Source: Taudactylus pleione
Taxonomy: Eukaryota; Chordata; Amphibia; Anura; Myobatrachidae
Direction of reading: 5' to 3'
DNA: 64,000 nucleotides
Assembly: GCA_031769625.1 (NCBI GenBank)
Contig: JAUIMM010000718.1
Span: forward strand, 248,001 to 312,000
Below are positions 32,801 to 44,870 of the stretch, one piece after another. The translations under genes were made by a program, and so were the position numbers. The stretch's first letter is position 1; each line of letters starts with the position of its first letter. The notes under the pieces are model-generated. The model saw only the letters and a program-made list of their open reading frames with translations. It did no database searches and had not been told where the DNA came from.

Positions 32801-35800
32801 CTGTGAAATTTTGAGCTGTCTGTGTTTGCTACAAGAGGAGATATCACAAAGTATGCGCTTTTGTTGTATCCATTGGTTTCAATGCATTTTGGACTAAAAC
32901 TAGCATTTGCTGTTTTCTCTTAAACGCAAAATGGGAGAAAAACCATTTCACATCACATTTGTGGGTCTTGGTCTTCAACACAATCTGTGAAAATTTGAGC
33001 TGTCTGTGTTTGCTACAAGAGGAGATATCACAAAGTATGCGCTTTTGTTGTATCCATTGGTTTCAATGCATTTTGGCCTAAAATGAGCATTTACTGTTTT
33101 CTCTTAAATGCAACATGGGAGAAAAACCATTTCAAATCACATTTGTGGGTCTTGGTCTTCAACACAATCTGTGAAAATTTGAGCTGTCTGTGTTTGCTAC
33201 AAGAGGAGATATCACAAAGTATGCGCTTTTATTGTCTCCATTGGTTTCAATGCATTTTGGCCAAAAACGAGCATTTGCTGTTTTCTCCTAAATGCAACAT
33301 GGGAGAAAAACCATTTCACATCACATTTGTGGGTCTTGGTCTTCAACACAATCTGTGAAATTTTGAGCTGTCTGTGTTTGCTACAAGAGGAGATATCACA
33401 AAGTATGCGCTTTTGTTGTTTCCATTGGTTTCAAAGCATTTTGGCCTAAAACGAGCATTTGCTGTTTTCTCTTAAATGCAACATGGGACAAAAACCATTT
33501 CACATCACATTTGTGGGTCTTGGTCTTCAACACAATCTGTGAAATTTTGAGCTGTCTGTTTTTGCTACAAGAGGAGATATCACAAAGTATGCGCTTTTGT
33601 TGTATCTATTGGTTTCCGTGTATTTTGGCCTAAAACGAGTATTTGCTGTTTTCTCTTAAAAGCAACATGGGAGAAAAACAATTTCACATCACATTTGTGG
33701 GTCTTGTTATTCAACACAATCTGTGAAATTTTGAGCTGTCTATGTTTGCTACAAGAGGAGATATCACAAAGTATGCACTTTTGTTGTATCCATTGGTTTC
33801 AATGCATTTTGGCCTAAAATGAGCATTTGCTGTTTTCTCTTAAATGCAACATGGGAGAAAAACCATTTCAAATCACATTTGTGGGTCTTGGTCTTCAACA
33901 CAATCTGTGAAAATTTGAGCTGTCTGTGTTTGCTACAAGAGGAGATATCACAAAGTATGCGCTTTTATTGTATCCATTGGTTTCAATGCATTTTGGACTA
34001 AAACGAGCGTTTGCTGTTTTCTCTTAAACGCAACATGGGAAAAAACATTTCACATCACATTTGTGGGTCTTGGTCTTCAACACAATCTGTGAAATTTTGA
34101 GCTGTCTGTGTTTGCTACAAGAGGAGATATCACAAAGTATGCGCTTTTGTTGTATCCATTGGTTTCAGTGCATTTTGGCCTAAAACGAGCATTTGCTCTT
34201 TTCTCTTAAACGCAACGTGGGAGAAAACCCATTTCACATCACATTTGTGGGTCTTGGTCTTCAACACAATCTGTGAAATTTTGAGCTGTCTGTGTTTGCT
34301 ACAAGAGGAGATATCACAAAGTATGCGCTTTTGTTGTATCCATTGGTTTCAATGCATTTTGGACTAAAACTAGCATTTGCTGTTTTCTCTTAAACGCAAA
34401 ATGGGAGAAAAACCATTTCACATCACATTTGTGGGTCTTGGTCTTCAACACAATCTGTGAAAATTTGAGCTGTCTGTGTTTGCTACAAGAGGAGATAGTA
34501 CAAAGTATGCACTTTTATTGTATCCATTGGTTTCAATGCATTTTGGCCTAAAACTAGCGTTTGCTGTTTTCTCTTAAACGCAACATGGGAGAAAAAACAT
34601 TTCACATCACATTTGTGGGTCTTAGTCTTCAACACAATCTGTGAAATTTTGAGCTGTCTGTGTGTGCTACAAGAGGAGATATCACAAAGTATGCGCTTTT
34701 GTTGTATCCATTGGTTTCAATGCATTTTGGACTAAAACTAGCATTTGCTGTTTTCTCTTAAACGCAAAATGGGAGAAAAACCATTTCACATCACATTTGT
34801 GGGTCTTGGTCTTCAACACAATCTGTGAAAATTTGAGCTGTCTGTGTTTGCTACAAGAGGAGATATCACAAAGTATGCGCTTTTGTTGTATCCATTGGTT
34901 TCAATGCATTTTGGCCTAAAATGAGCATTTACTGTTTTCTCTTAAATGCAACATGGGAGAAAAACCATTTCAAATCACATTTGTGGGTCTTGGTCTTCAA
35001 CACAATCTGTGAAAATTTGAGCTGTCTGTGTTTGCTACAAGAGGAGATATCACAAAGTATGCGCTTTTGTTGTATCCATTGGTTTCAATGCATTTTGGAC
35101 TAAAACTAGCATTTGCTGTTTTCTCTTAAACGCAAAATGGGAGAAAAACCATTTCACATCACATTTGTGGGTCTTGGTCTTCAACACAATCTGTGAAATT
35201 TTGAGCTGTCTGTGTTTGCTACAAGAGGAGATATCACAAAGTATGCGCTTTTGTTGTATCCATTGGTTTCAATGCATTTTGGACTAAAACTAGCATTTGC
35301 TGTTTTCTCTTAAATGCAAAATGGGAGAAAAACCATTTCACATCACATTTGTGGGTCTTGGTCTTCAACACAATCTGTGAAAATTTGAGCTGTCTGTGTT
35401 TGCTACAAGAGGAGATATCACAAAGTATGCGCTTTTGTTGTATCCATTGGTTTCAATGCATTTTGGCCTAAAATGAGCATTTGCTGTTTTCTCTAAAATG
35501 CAACATGGGAGAAAAACCATTTCACATCACATTGTGGGTCTTGGTCTTCAACACAATCTGTGAAATTTTGAGCTGTCTGTGTTTGCTACAAGAGGTGATA
35601 TCACAAAGTATGCACTTTTGTTGTATCCATTGGTTTCAATGCATTTTGTCCTAAAACTAGCATTTGCTGTTTTCTCTTAAACGCAAAATGGGAGAAAATC
35701 CATTTCACATCACATTTGTGGGTCTTTGTCTACAACACAATCTGTGAAATTTTGAGCTGTCTGTGTTTGCTACAAGAGGAGATATCACAAAGTATGCGCT

Positions 35801-36267
35801 TTTGTTGTATCCATTGGTTTCAATGCATTTTGTCCTAAAACGAGCATTTGCTGTTTTCTCTTAAACGCAACATGGGAGAAAAACCATTTCACATCACATT
35901 TGTGGGTCTTGGTCTTCAACACAATCTGTGAATTTTTGAGCTGTCTGTGTTTGCTACAAGAGGAGATGTCACAAAGTTTGCGCTTTTGTTGTATCCATTG
36001 GTTTAAGTGCATTTTGGCCTAAAACGAGTATTTGCTGTTTTCTCTTAAACGCAACATGGGAGAAAAACCATTTCACATCACATTTGTGGATCTTGGTCTT
36101 CAACACAATCTGTGAAATTTTGAGCTGTCTGTGTTTGCTACAAGAGGAGATATCACAAAGTATGCGCTTTTGTTGTTTCCATTGGTTTCAAAGCATTTTG
36201 GCCTAAAACGAGCATTTGCTCTTTTCTCTTAAATGCAACATGGGACAAAAACCATTTCACATCACAT
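29844..36267. repeat. 184-bp satellite array, clean sequence, HOR partly scrambled
   Basis: Monomers continue without gaps. About 30.24-31.97 kb repeats the monomer string of about 9.57-11.30 kb at a constant offset of 20,677 bp. A-type monomers with cttgttattc occur near 31863 and 33701 (1,838 bp, ten monomers). From about 34.6 kb the strict seven-type order breaks down. Monomers with actagc and caaaatggg (type D) dominate, and new variants appear: cattgtgggtc with agaggtgatatc (35531-35600), and gaatttttgag with gatgtcacaaagtttgcgc (35930-35985). No gene is visible. Confidence 0.9.
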
Positions 36268-39200
36268 TTGTGGGTCTTGGTCTTCAACACAATCTGTAAA
36301 ATTTTGAGCTGTCAGGAGATATCACAAAGTATGCACTTTTGTTGTATCCATTGGTTCCTGTGTATTTTGCCTAAAACGTTAAGTTATTTGCTGTTTTCTC
36401 TTAAAAGCAACATGGGAGAAAAACAATTTCACATCACATTTGTGGGTCTTGGTCTTCAACACAATCTGTGATATTTTGAGCTGTCTGTGTTTCGCTACAA
36501 GAGGAGATATCACAAAGTATGCGCTTTTGTTGTATCCATTGGTTTCAATGCATTTTGGCCAAAAATGAGCATTTGCTGTTTTCTCTTAAATGCAACATGG
36601 GAGAAAAACCATTTCAAATTACATTTGTGGGTCTTGGTCTTCAACACAATCTGTGAAAATTTGAGCTGTCTGTGTTTGCTACAAAAGGAGATATCACAAA
36701 GTATGGCGCTTTATTGTATCCATTGGTTTCAATGCATTTTGGCCTAAAACGAGCGTTTGCTGTTTTCTCTAAACGCAACATGGGAAAAACCATTTCACAT
36801 CACATTTGTGGGTCTTGGTCTTCAACACAATCTGTGAAATTTTGAGCTGTCCTGTGTTTGCTACAAGAGGAGATATCACAAAGTATGCGCCTTTTGTTGT
36901 ATCCATTGGTTTCAGTGCATTTTGGCCTAAAATGAGCATTTGCTGTTTTCTCTTAAACGCAACATGGGAGAAAACCCATTTCACATCACATTTGTGGGTC
37001 TTGGTCTTCAACACAATCTGTGAAATTTTGAGCTGTCTGTGTTTGCTACAAGAGGAGATATCACAAAGTATGCGCTTTTGTTGTATCCATTGGTTTCAGT
37101 GCATTTTGGCCTAAAACGAGCATTTGCTTCTTTTCTCTTAAACGCAACGTGGGAGAAAACCCATTTCACATCACATTTGTGGGTCTTGGTCTTCAACACA
37201 ATCTGTGAAATTTTGAGCTGTCTGTGTTTGCTACAAGAGGAGATATCACAAAGTATGCGCTTTTGTTGTATCCCATTGGTTTCAATGCATTTTGGACTAA
37301 AACTAGCATTTGCTGTTTTCTCTTAAACGCAAAATGGGAGAAAAACCATTTCACATCACATTTGTGGGTCTTGGTCTTCAACACAATCTGTGAAAATTTG
37401 AGCTGTCTGTGTTTGCTACAAGAGGAGATAGTACAAAGTATGCGCTTTTATTGTATCCATTGGTTTCAATGCATTTTGGCCTAAAACTAGCGTTTGCTGT
37501 TTTCTCTTAAACGCAACATGGGAGAAAAAACATTTCACATCACATTTGTGGGTCTTAGTCTTCAACACAATCTGTGAAATTTTGAGCTGTCTGTGTTTGC
37601 TACAAGAGGAGATATCACAAAGTATGCGCTTTTGTTGTATCCATTGGTTTCAATGCATTTTGGGACCTAAAACTAGCATTGTGCTGTTTTCTCTTAAACG
37701 CAAAATGGAGAAAAACCATTTCACATCACATTTGTGGGTCTTGGTCTTCAACACAATCTGTGAAAATTTGAGCTGTCTGTGTTTGCTACAAGAGGAGATA
37801 TCACAAAGTATGCGCTTTTGTTGTATCCATTGGTTTCAATGCATTTTTGGCCTAAAATGAGCATTTACTGTTTTCTCTTAAATGCAACATGGGAGAAAAA
37901 CCATTTCAAATCACATTTGTGGGTCTTGGTCTTCAACACAATCTGTGAAAATTTGAGCTGTCTGTGTTTGCTACAAGAGGAGATATCACAAAGTATGCGC
38001 TTTTAATTGTATCCATTGGTTTCAATGCATTTTGGTCCAAAAACGAGCATTTGCTGTTTTCTCCTAAATGCAACATGGGAGAAAAACCATTCACATCACA
38101 TTTGTGGGTCTTGGTCTTCAACACAATCTGTGAAATTTTGAGCTGTCTGTGTTTGCTACAAGAGGAGATATCACAAAGTATTGCGCTTTTGTTGTTTCCA
38201 TTGGTTTCAAAGCATTTTGGCCTAAAACGAGCATTTGCTGTTTTCTCTTAAATGCAACATGGGACAAAAACCATTTCACATCACATTTGTGGGTCTTGGT
38301 CTTCAACACAATCTGTGAAATTTTGAGCTGTCTGTTTTTGCTACAAGAGGAGATATCACAAAGTATGCGCTTTTGTTGTATCTATTGGTTTCCGTGTATT
38401 TTGGCCTAAAACGAGTATTTGCTGTTTTCTCTTAAAAGCAACATGGGAGAAAAACAATTTCACATCACATTTGTGGGTCTTGTTATTCAACACAATCTGT
38501 GAAATTTTGAGCTGTCTATGTTTGCTACAAGAGGAGATATCACAAAGTATGCACTTTTGTTGTATCCATTGGTTTCAATGCATTTTGGCCTAAAATGAGC
38601 ATTTGCTGTTTTCTCTTAAATGCAACATGGGAGAAAAACCATTTCAAATCACATTTGTGGGTCTTGGTCTTCAACACAATCTGTGAAAATTTGAGCTGTC
38701 TGTGTTTGCTACAAGAGGAGATATCACAAAGTATGCGCTTTTATTGTATCCATTGGTTTCAATGCATTTTGGACTAAAACGAGCGTTTGCTGTTTTCTCT
38801 TAAACGCAACATGGGAAAAAAACATTTCACATCACATTTGTGGGTCTTGGTCTTCAACACAATCTGTGAAATTTTGAGCTGTCTGTGTTTGCTACAAGAG
38901 GAGATATCACAAAGTATGCGCTTTTGTTGTATCCATTGGTTTCAGTTGCATTTTGGCCTAAAACGAGCATTTGCTCTTTTCTCTTAAACGCAACGTGGGA
39001 GAAAACCCATTTCACATCACATTTGTGGGTCTTGGTCTTCAACACAATCTGTGAAATTTTGAGCTGTCTGTGTTTGCTACAAGAGGAGATATCACAAAGT
39101 ATGCGCTCTTTGTTGTATCCATTGGTTTCAATGCATTTTGGACTAAAACTAGCATTTGCTGTTTTCTCTTAAACGCAAAATGGGAGAAAAACCATTTCAC

Positions 39201-41800
39201 ATCACATTTGTGGGTCTTGGTCTTCAACACAATCTGTGAAAATTTGAGCTGTCTGTGTTTGCTACAAGAGGAGATAGTACAAAGTATGCACTTTTATTGT
39301 ATCCATTGGTTTCAATGCATTTTGGCCTAAAACTAGCGTTGTGCTGTTTTCTCTTAAACCCAACATGGGAGAAAAAACATTTCACATCACATTTGTGGGT
39401 CTTAGTCTTCAACACAATCTGTGAAATTTTGAGCTGTCTGTGTTTGCTACAAGAGGAGGATATCACAAAGTATGCGCTTTTGTTGTATCCATTGGTTTCA
39501 ATGCATTTTGGACTAAAACTAGCATTTGCTGTTTTCTCTTAAACGCAAAATGGGAGAAAAACCATTTCACATCACATTTGTGGGTCTTGGTCTTCAACAC
39601 AATCTGTGAAAATTTGAGCTGTCTGTGTTTGCCTACAAGAGGAGATATCACAAAGTATGCGCTTTTGTTGTATCCATTGGTTTCAATGCATTTTGCCTAA
39701 AATGAGCATTTACTGTTTTCTCTTAAATGCAACATGGAGAAAAACCATTTCAAATCACATTTGTGGGTCTTGGTCTTCAACACAATCTGTGAAAATTTGA
39801 GCTGTCTGTGTTTGCTACAAGAGGAGATATCACAAAGTATGCGCTTTTGTTGTATCCATTGGTTTCAATGCATTTTGGACTAAAACTAGCATTTGCTGTT
39901 TTCTCTTAAACGCAAAATGGGAGAAAAACCATTTCACATCACATTTGTGGGTCTTGGTCTTCAACACAATCTGTGAAATTTTGAGCTGTCTGTGTTTGCT
40001 ACAAGAGGAGATATCACAAGTATGCGCTTTTGTTGTATCCATTGGTTTCAATGCATTTTGGACTAAAACTAGCATTTGCTGTTTTCTCTTAAATGCAAAA
40101 TGGGAGAAAAACCATTTCACATCACATTTGTGGGTCTTGGTCTTCAACACAATCTGTGAAAATTTGAGCTGTCTGTGTTTGCTACAAGAGGAGATATCAC
40201 AAAGTATGCGCTTTTGTTGTATCCATTGGTTTCAATGCATTTTGGCCTAAAATGAGCATTTGCTGTTTTCTCTAAAATGCAACATGGGGAGAAAAACCAT
40301 TTCACATCACATTGTGGGTCTTGGTCTTCAACACAATCTGTGAAATTTTGAGCTGTCTGTGTTTGCTACAAGAGGTGATATCACAAAGTATGCACTTTTG
40401 TTGTATCCATTGGTTTCAATGCATTTTGTCCTAAAACTAGCATTTGCTGTTTTCTCTTAAACGCAAAATGGGAGAAAATCCATTTCACATCACATTTGTG
40501 GGTCTTGTGTCTACAACACAATCTGTGAAATTTTGAGCTGTCTGTGTTTGCTACAAGAGGAGATATCACAAAGTATGCGCTTTTGTTGTATCCATTGGTT
40601 TCAATGCATTTTGTCCTAAAACGAGCATTTGCTGTTTTCTCTTAAACGCAACATGGGAGAAAAACCATTTCACATCACATTTGTGGGTCTTGGTCTTCAA
40701 CACAATCTGTGAATTTTTGAGCTGTCTGTGTTTGCTACAAGAGGAGATGTCACAAAGTTTGCGCTTTTGTTGTATCCATTGGTTTAAGTGCATTTTGGCC
40801 TAAAACGAGTATTTGCTGTTTTCTCTTAAACGCAACAGGGAGAAAAACCATTTCACATCACATTTGTGGATCTTGGTCTTCAACACAATCTGTGAAATTT
40901 TGAGCTGTCTGTGTTTTGCTACAAGAGGAGATATCACAAAGTATGCGCTTTTGTTGTTCTCCATTGGTTTCAAAGCATTTTGGCCTAAAACGAGCATTTG
41001 CTCTTTTCTCTTAAATGCAACATGGGACAAAAACCATTTCACATCACATTTGTGGGTCTTGGTCTTCAACACAATCTGTGAAATTTTGAGCTGTCTGTTT
41101 TTTGCTACAAGAGGAGATATCACAAAGTATGCGCTTTTGTTGTATCCATTGGTTCCTGTGTATTTTGGCCTAAAACGAGTATTTGCTGTTTTCTCTTAAA
41201 AGCAACATGGGAGAAAAACAATTTCACATCACATTTGTGGGTCTTGGTCTTCAACACAATCTGTGATATTTTGAGCTGTCTGTGTTTGCTACAAGAGGAG
41301 ATATCACAAAGTATGCGCTTTTGTTGTATCCATTGGTTTCAATGCATTTTGGCCAAAAATGAGCATTTGCTGTTTTCTCTTAAATGCAACATGGGAGAAA
41401 AACCCATTTCAAATTACATTTGTGGGTCTTGGTCTTCAACACAATCTGTGAAAATTTGAGCTGTCTGTGTTTGCTACAAAAGGAGATATCACAAAGTATG
41501 CGCTTTTATTGTATCCATTGGTTTCAATGCATTTTGGCCTAAAACGAGCGTTTGCTGTTTTCTCTTAAACGCAACATGGGGAAAAACCATTTCACATCAC
41601 ATTTGTGGGTCTTGGTCTTCAACACAATCTGGTGAAATTTTGAGCTGTCTGTGTTTGCTACAAGAGGAGATATCACAAAGTATGCGCTTTTGTTGTATCC
41701 ATTGGGTTTCAGTGCATTTTGGCCTAAAATGAGCATTTGCTGTTTTCTCTTAAACGCAACATGGAGAAAACCCATTTCACATCACATTTGTGGGTCTTGG
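32250..41800. repeat. Tandem duplication of a roughly 4.78-kb satellite block (junction near 37.0 kb)
   Basis: About 32.25-37.0 kb and 37.0-41.8 kb carry the same monomer string at an offset near 4,776 bp, about 26 monomers. Shared markers include aacgtgggag (32375 and 37146), gagcatttactg (33083/37858 and 34921/39704), cttgttattc (33701/38477), cattgtgggtc (35531/40311), gaatttttgag (35930/40712), ttggttcctgtg (36350/41150) and caaaaggag (36682/41477). A third partial copy of the cattgtgggtc to tttgcgc section is at about 42.2-43.2 kb. Confidence 0.8.
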
Positions 41801-44800
41801 TCTTCAACACAATCTGTGAAATTTTGAGCTGTCTGTGTTTGCTACAAGAGGAGATATCACAAAGTATGTGCTTTTGTTGTATCCATTGGTTTCAATGCAT
41901 TTTGGACTAAAACTAGCATTTGCTGTTTTCTCTTAAACGCAAAATAGGAGAAAAACCATTTCACATCACATTTGTGGGTCTTGGTCTTCAACACAATCTG
42001 TGAAATTTTGAGCTGTCTGTGTTTGCTACAAGAGGAGATATCACAAAGTATGCGCTTTTGTTGATACCATTGGGTTTCAAAGCATTTTGGCCTAAAACGA
42101 GCATTTGCTGTTTTCTCTTAAATGCAACATGGGACAAAAAACCATTTCACATCACATTTGTGGGTCTTGGTCTTCAACACAATCTGTGAAAATTTGAGCT
42201 GTCTGTGTTTGCTACAAGAGGAGATATCACAAAGTATGCGCTTTTGTTGTATTCCATTGGTTTCAATGCATTTGTGGCCTAAAATGAGCATTTGCTGTTT
42301 TCTCTAAAATGCAACATGGGAGAAAAACCATTTCACATCACATTGTGGGTCTTGGTCTTCAACACAATCTGTGAAATTTTGAGCTGTCTGTGTTTGCTAC
42401 AAGAGGTGATATCACAAAGTATGCACTTTTGTTGTATCCATTGGTTTCAATGCATTTTGGCCTAAAACTAGCATTTGCTGTTTTCTCTTAAACGCAAAAT
42501 GGGGAGAAAATCCATTTCACATCACATTTGTGGGTCTTTGTCTACAACACAATCTGTGAAATTTTGAGCTGTCTGTGTTTGCTACGAAGAGGAGATATCA
42601 CAAAGTATGCGCTTTTGTTGTATCCATTGGTTTCAATGCATTTTGTCCTAAAACGAGCATTTGCTGTTTTCTCTTAAACGCAACATGGGAGAGAAAACCA
42701 TTTCACATCACATTTGTGGGTCTTGGTCTTCAACACAATCTGTGAATTTTTGAGCTGTCTGTGTTTGCTACAAGAGGAGATGTCACAAAGTTTGCGCTTT
42801 TGTTGTATCCATTGGTTTAAGTGCATTTTGGCCTAAAACGAGTATTTGCTGTTTTCTCTTAAACGCAACATGGGAGAAAAACCATTTCACATCACATTTG
42901 TGGATCTTGGTCTTCAACACAATCTGTGAAATTTGAGCTGTCTGTGTTTGCTACAAGGAGGAGATATCACAAAGTATGCGCTTTTGTTGTTTCCATTGGT
43001 TTCAAAGCATTTTGGCCTAAAACGAGCATTTGCTCTTTTCTCTTAAATGCAACATGGGACAAAAACCATTTCACATCACATTGTGGGTCTTGGTCTTCAA
43101 CACAATCAGTGAAATTTTGAGCTGTCTGTTTTTGCTTCAAGAGGAGATATCACAAAGTATGCGCTTTTGTTGTATCCATTGGTTTCCGTGTATTTTGGCC
43201 TTAAACGAGTATTTGCTGTTTTCTCTTAAAAGCAACATGGGAGAAAAACAATTTCAAATTACATTTGTGGGTCTTGGTCTTCAACACAATCTGTGAAAAT
43301 TTGAGCTGTCTGTGTTTGCTACAAAAGGAGATATCACAAAGTATGCGCTTTTATTGTATCCATTTGGTTTCAATGCATTTTGGCCTAAAACGAGCGTTTG
43401 CTGTTTTCTCTTAAACGCAACATGGGAAAAACCATTTCACATCACATTTGTGGGTCTTGGTCTTCAACACAATCTGTGAAATTTTGAGCTGTCTGTGTTT
43501 GCTACAAGAGGAGATATCACAAAGTATGCGCTTTTGTTGTATCCATTGGTTTCAGTGCATTTTGGCCTAAAACGAGCATTTGCTGTTTTCTCTTAAACGC
43601 AACATGGGAGAAAACCCATTTCACATCACATTTGTGGGTCTTGGTCTTCAACACAATCTGTGAAATTTTGAGCTGTCTGTGTTTGCTACAAGAGGAGATA
43701 TCACAAAGTATGTGCTTTTGTTGTATCCATTGGTTTCAATGCATTTTGGACTAAAACTAGCATTTGCTGTTTTCTCTTAAACGCAAAATAGGAGAAAAAC
43801 CATTTCACATCACATTTGTGGGTCTTGGTCTTCAACACAATCTGTGAAATTTTGAGCTGTCTGTGTTTGCTACAAGAGGAGATATCACAAAGTATGCGCT
43901 TTTGTTGATACCATTGGTTTCAAAGCATTTTGGCCTAAAACGAGCATTTGCTGTTTTCTCTTAAATGCAACATGGGACAAAAACCATTTCACATCACATT
44001 TGTGGGTCTTGGTCTTCAACACAATCTGTGAAATTTTGAGCTGTCTGTTTTTGCTACAAGAGGAGATATCACAAAGTATGCGCTTTTGTTGTATCCATTG
44101 GTTTCCGTGTATTTTGGCCTTAAACGAGTATTTGCTGTTTTCTCTTAAAAGCAACATGGGAGAAAAACAATTTCACATCACATTTGTGGGTCTTGGTCTT
44201 CAACACAGTCTGTGATATTTTGAGCTGTCTGTGTTTGCTACAAGAGGAGATATCACAAAGTATGCGCTTTTGTTGTATCCATTGGTTTCAATGCATTTTG
44301 GCCAAAAATGAGCATTTGCTGTTTTCTCTTAAATGCAACATGGGAGAAAAACCATTTCAAATTACATTTGTGGGTCTTGGTCTTCAACACAATCTGTGAA
44401 AATTTGAGCTGTCTGTGTTTGCTACAAGAGGAGATATCACAAAGTATGCGCTTTTATTGTATCCATTGGTTTCAATGCATTTTGGCCTAAAACGAGCGTT
44501 TGCTGTTTTCTCTTAAATGCAACATAGGAAAAAACATTTCACATCACATTTGTGGGTCTTGGTCTTCAACACAATCTGTGAAATTTTGAGCTGTCTGTGT
44601 TTGCTACAAGAGGAGATATCACAAAGTATGCGCTTTTGTTGTATCCATTGGTTTTCAGTGCATTTTGGCCTAAAACGAGCATTTGCTGTTTTCTCTTAAA
44701 CGCAACATGGGAGAAAACCCATTTCACATCACATTTGTGGGTCTTGGTCTTCAACACAATCTGTGAAATTTTGAGCTGTCTGTGTTTGCTAGAAGAGGAG

Positions 44801-44870
44801 ATATCACAAAGTATGCGCTTTTGTTGTATCCATTGGTTTCAATGCATTTTGGACCTAAAACTAGCATTTG
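36268..44870. repeat. 184-bp satellite array with dense single-base indels
   Basis: The repeat is the same, but almost every monomer carries one-base insertions or deletions that are rare elsewhere. Examples are tttcgctac (36491), gtatggcgc (36703), gctgtcctgtg (36847), tttgggacctaaa (37661), attgtgctg (37679), gtattgcgc (38179), gaggagga (39453), cttgtgtctac (40506), ctacgaag (42583) and catttgg (43362). A 17-bp-scale loss occurs near 36312 (gctgtcaggagatatc). The indels are irregular and not shared with the homologous clean copies, which suggests consensus error. Longer apparent reading frames here result from these shifts. Confidence 0.85.

Noticed and set aside
36806..41199. Longer frames (95-128 residues) in the 36-41 kb region as possible genes
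   Set aside because: They arise from the one-base indels that join satellite frames, and homologous clean monomers do not have them.
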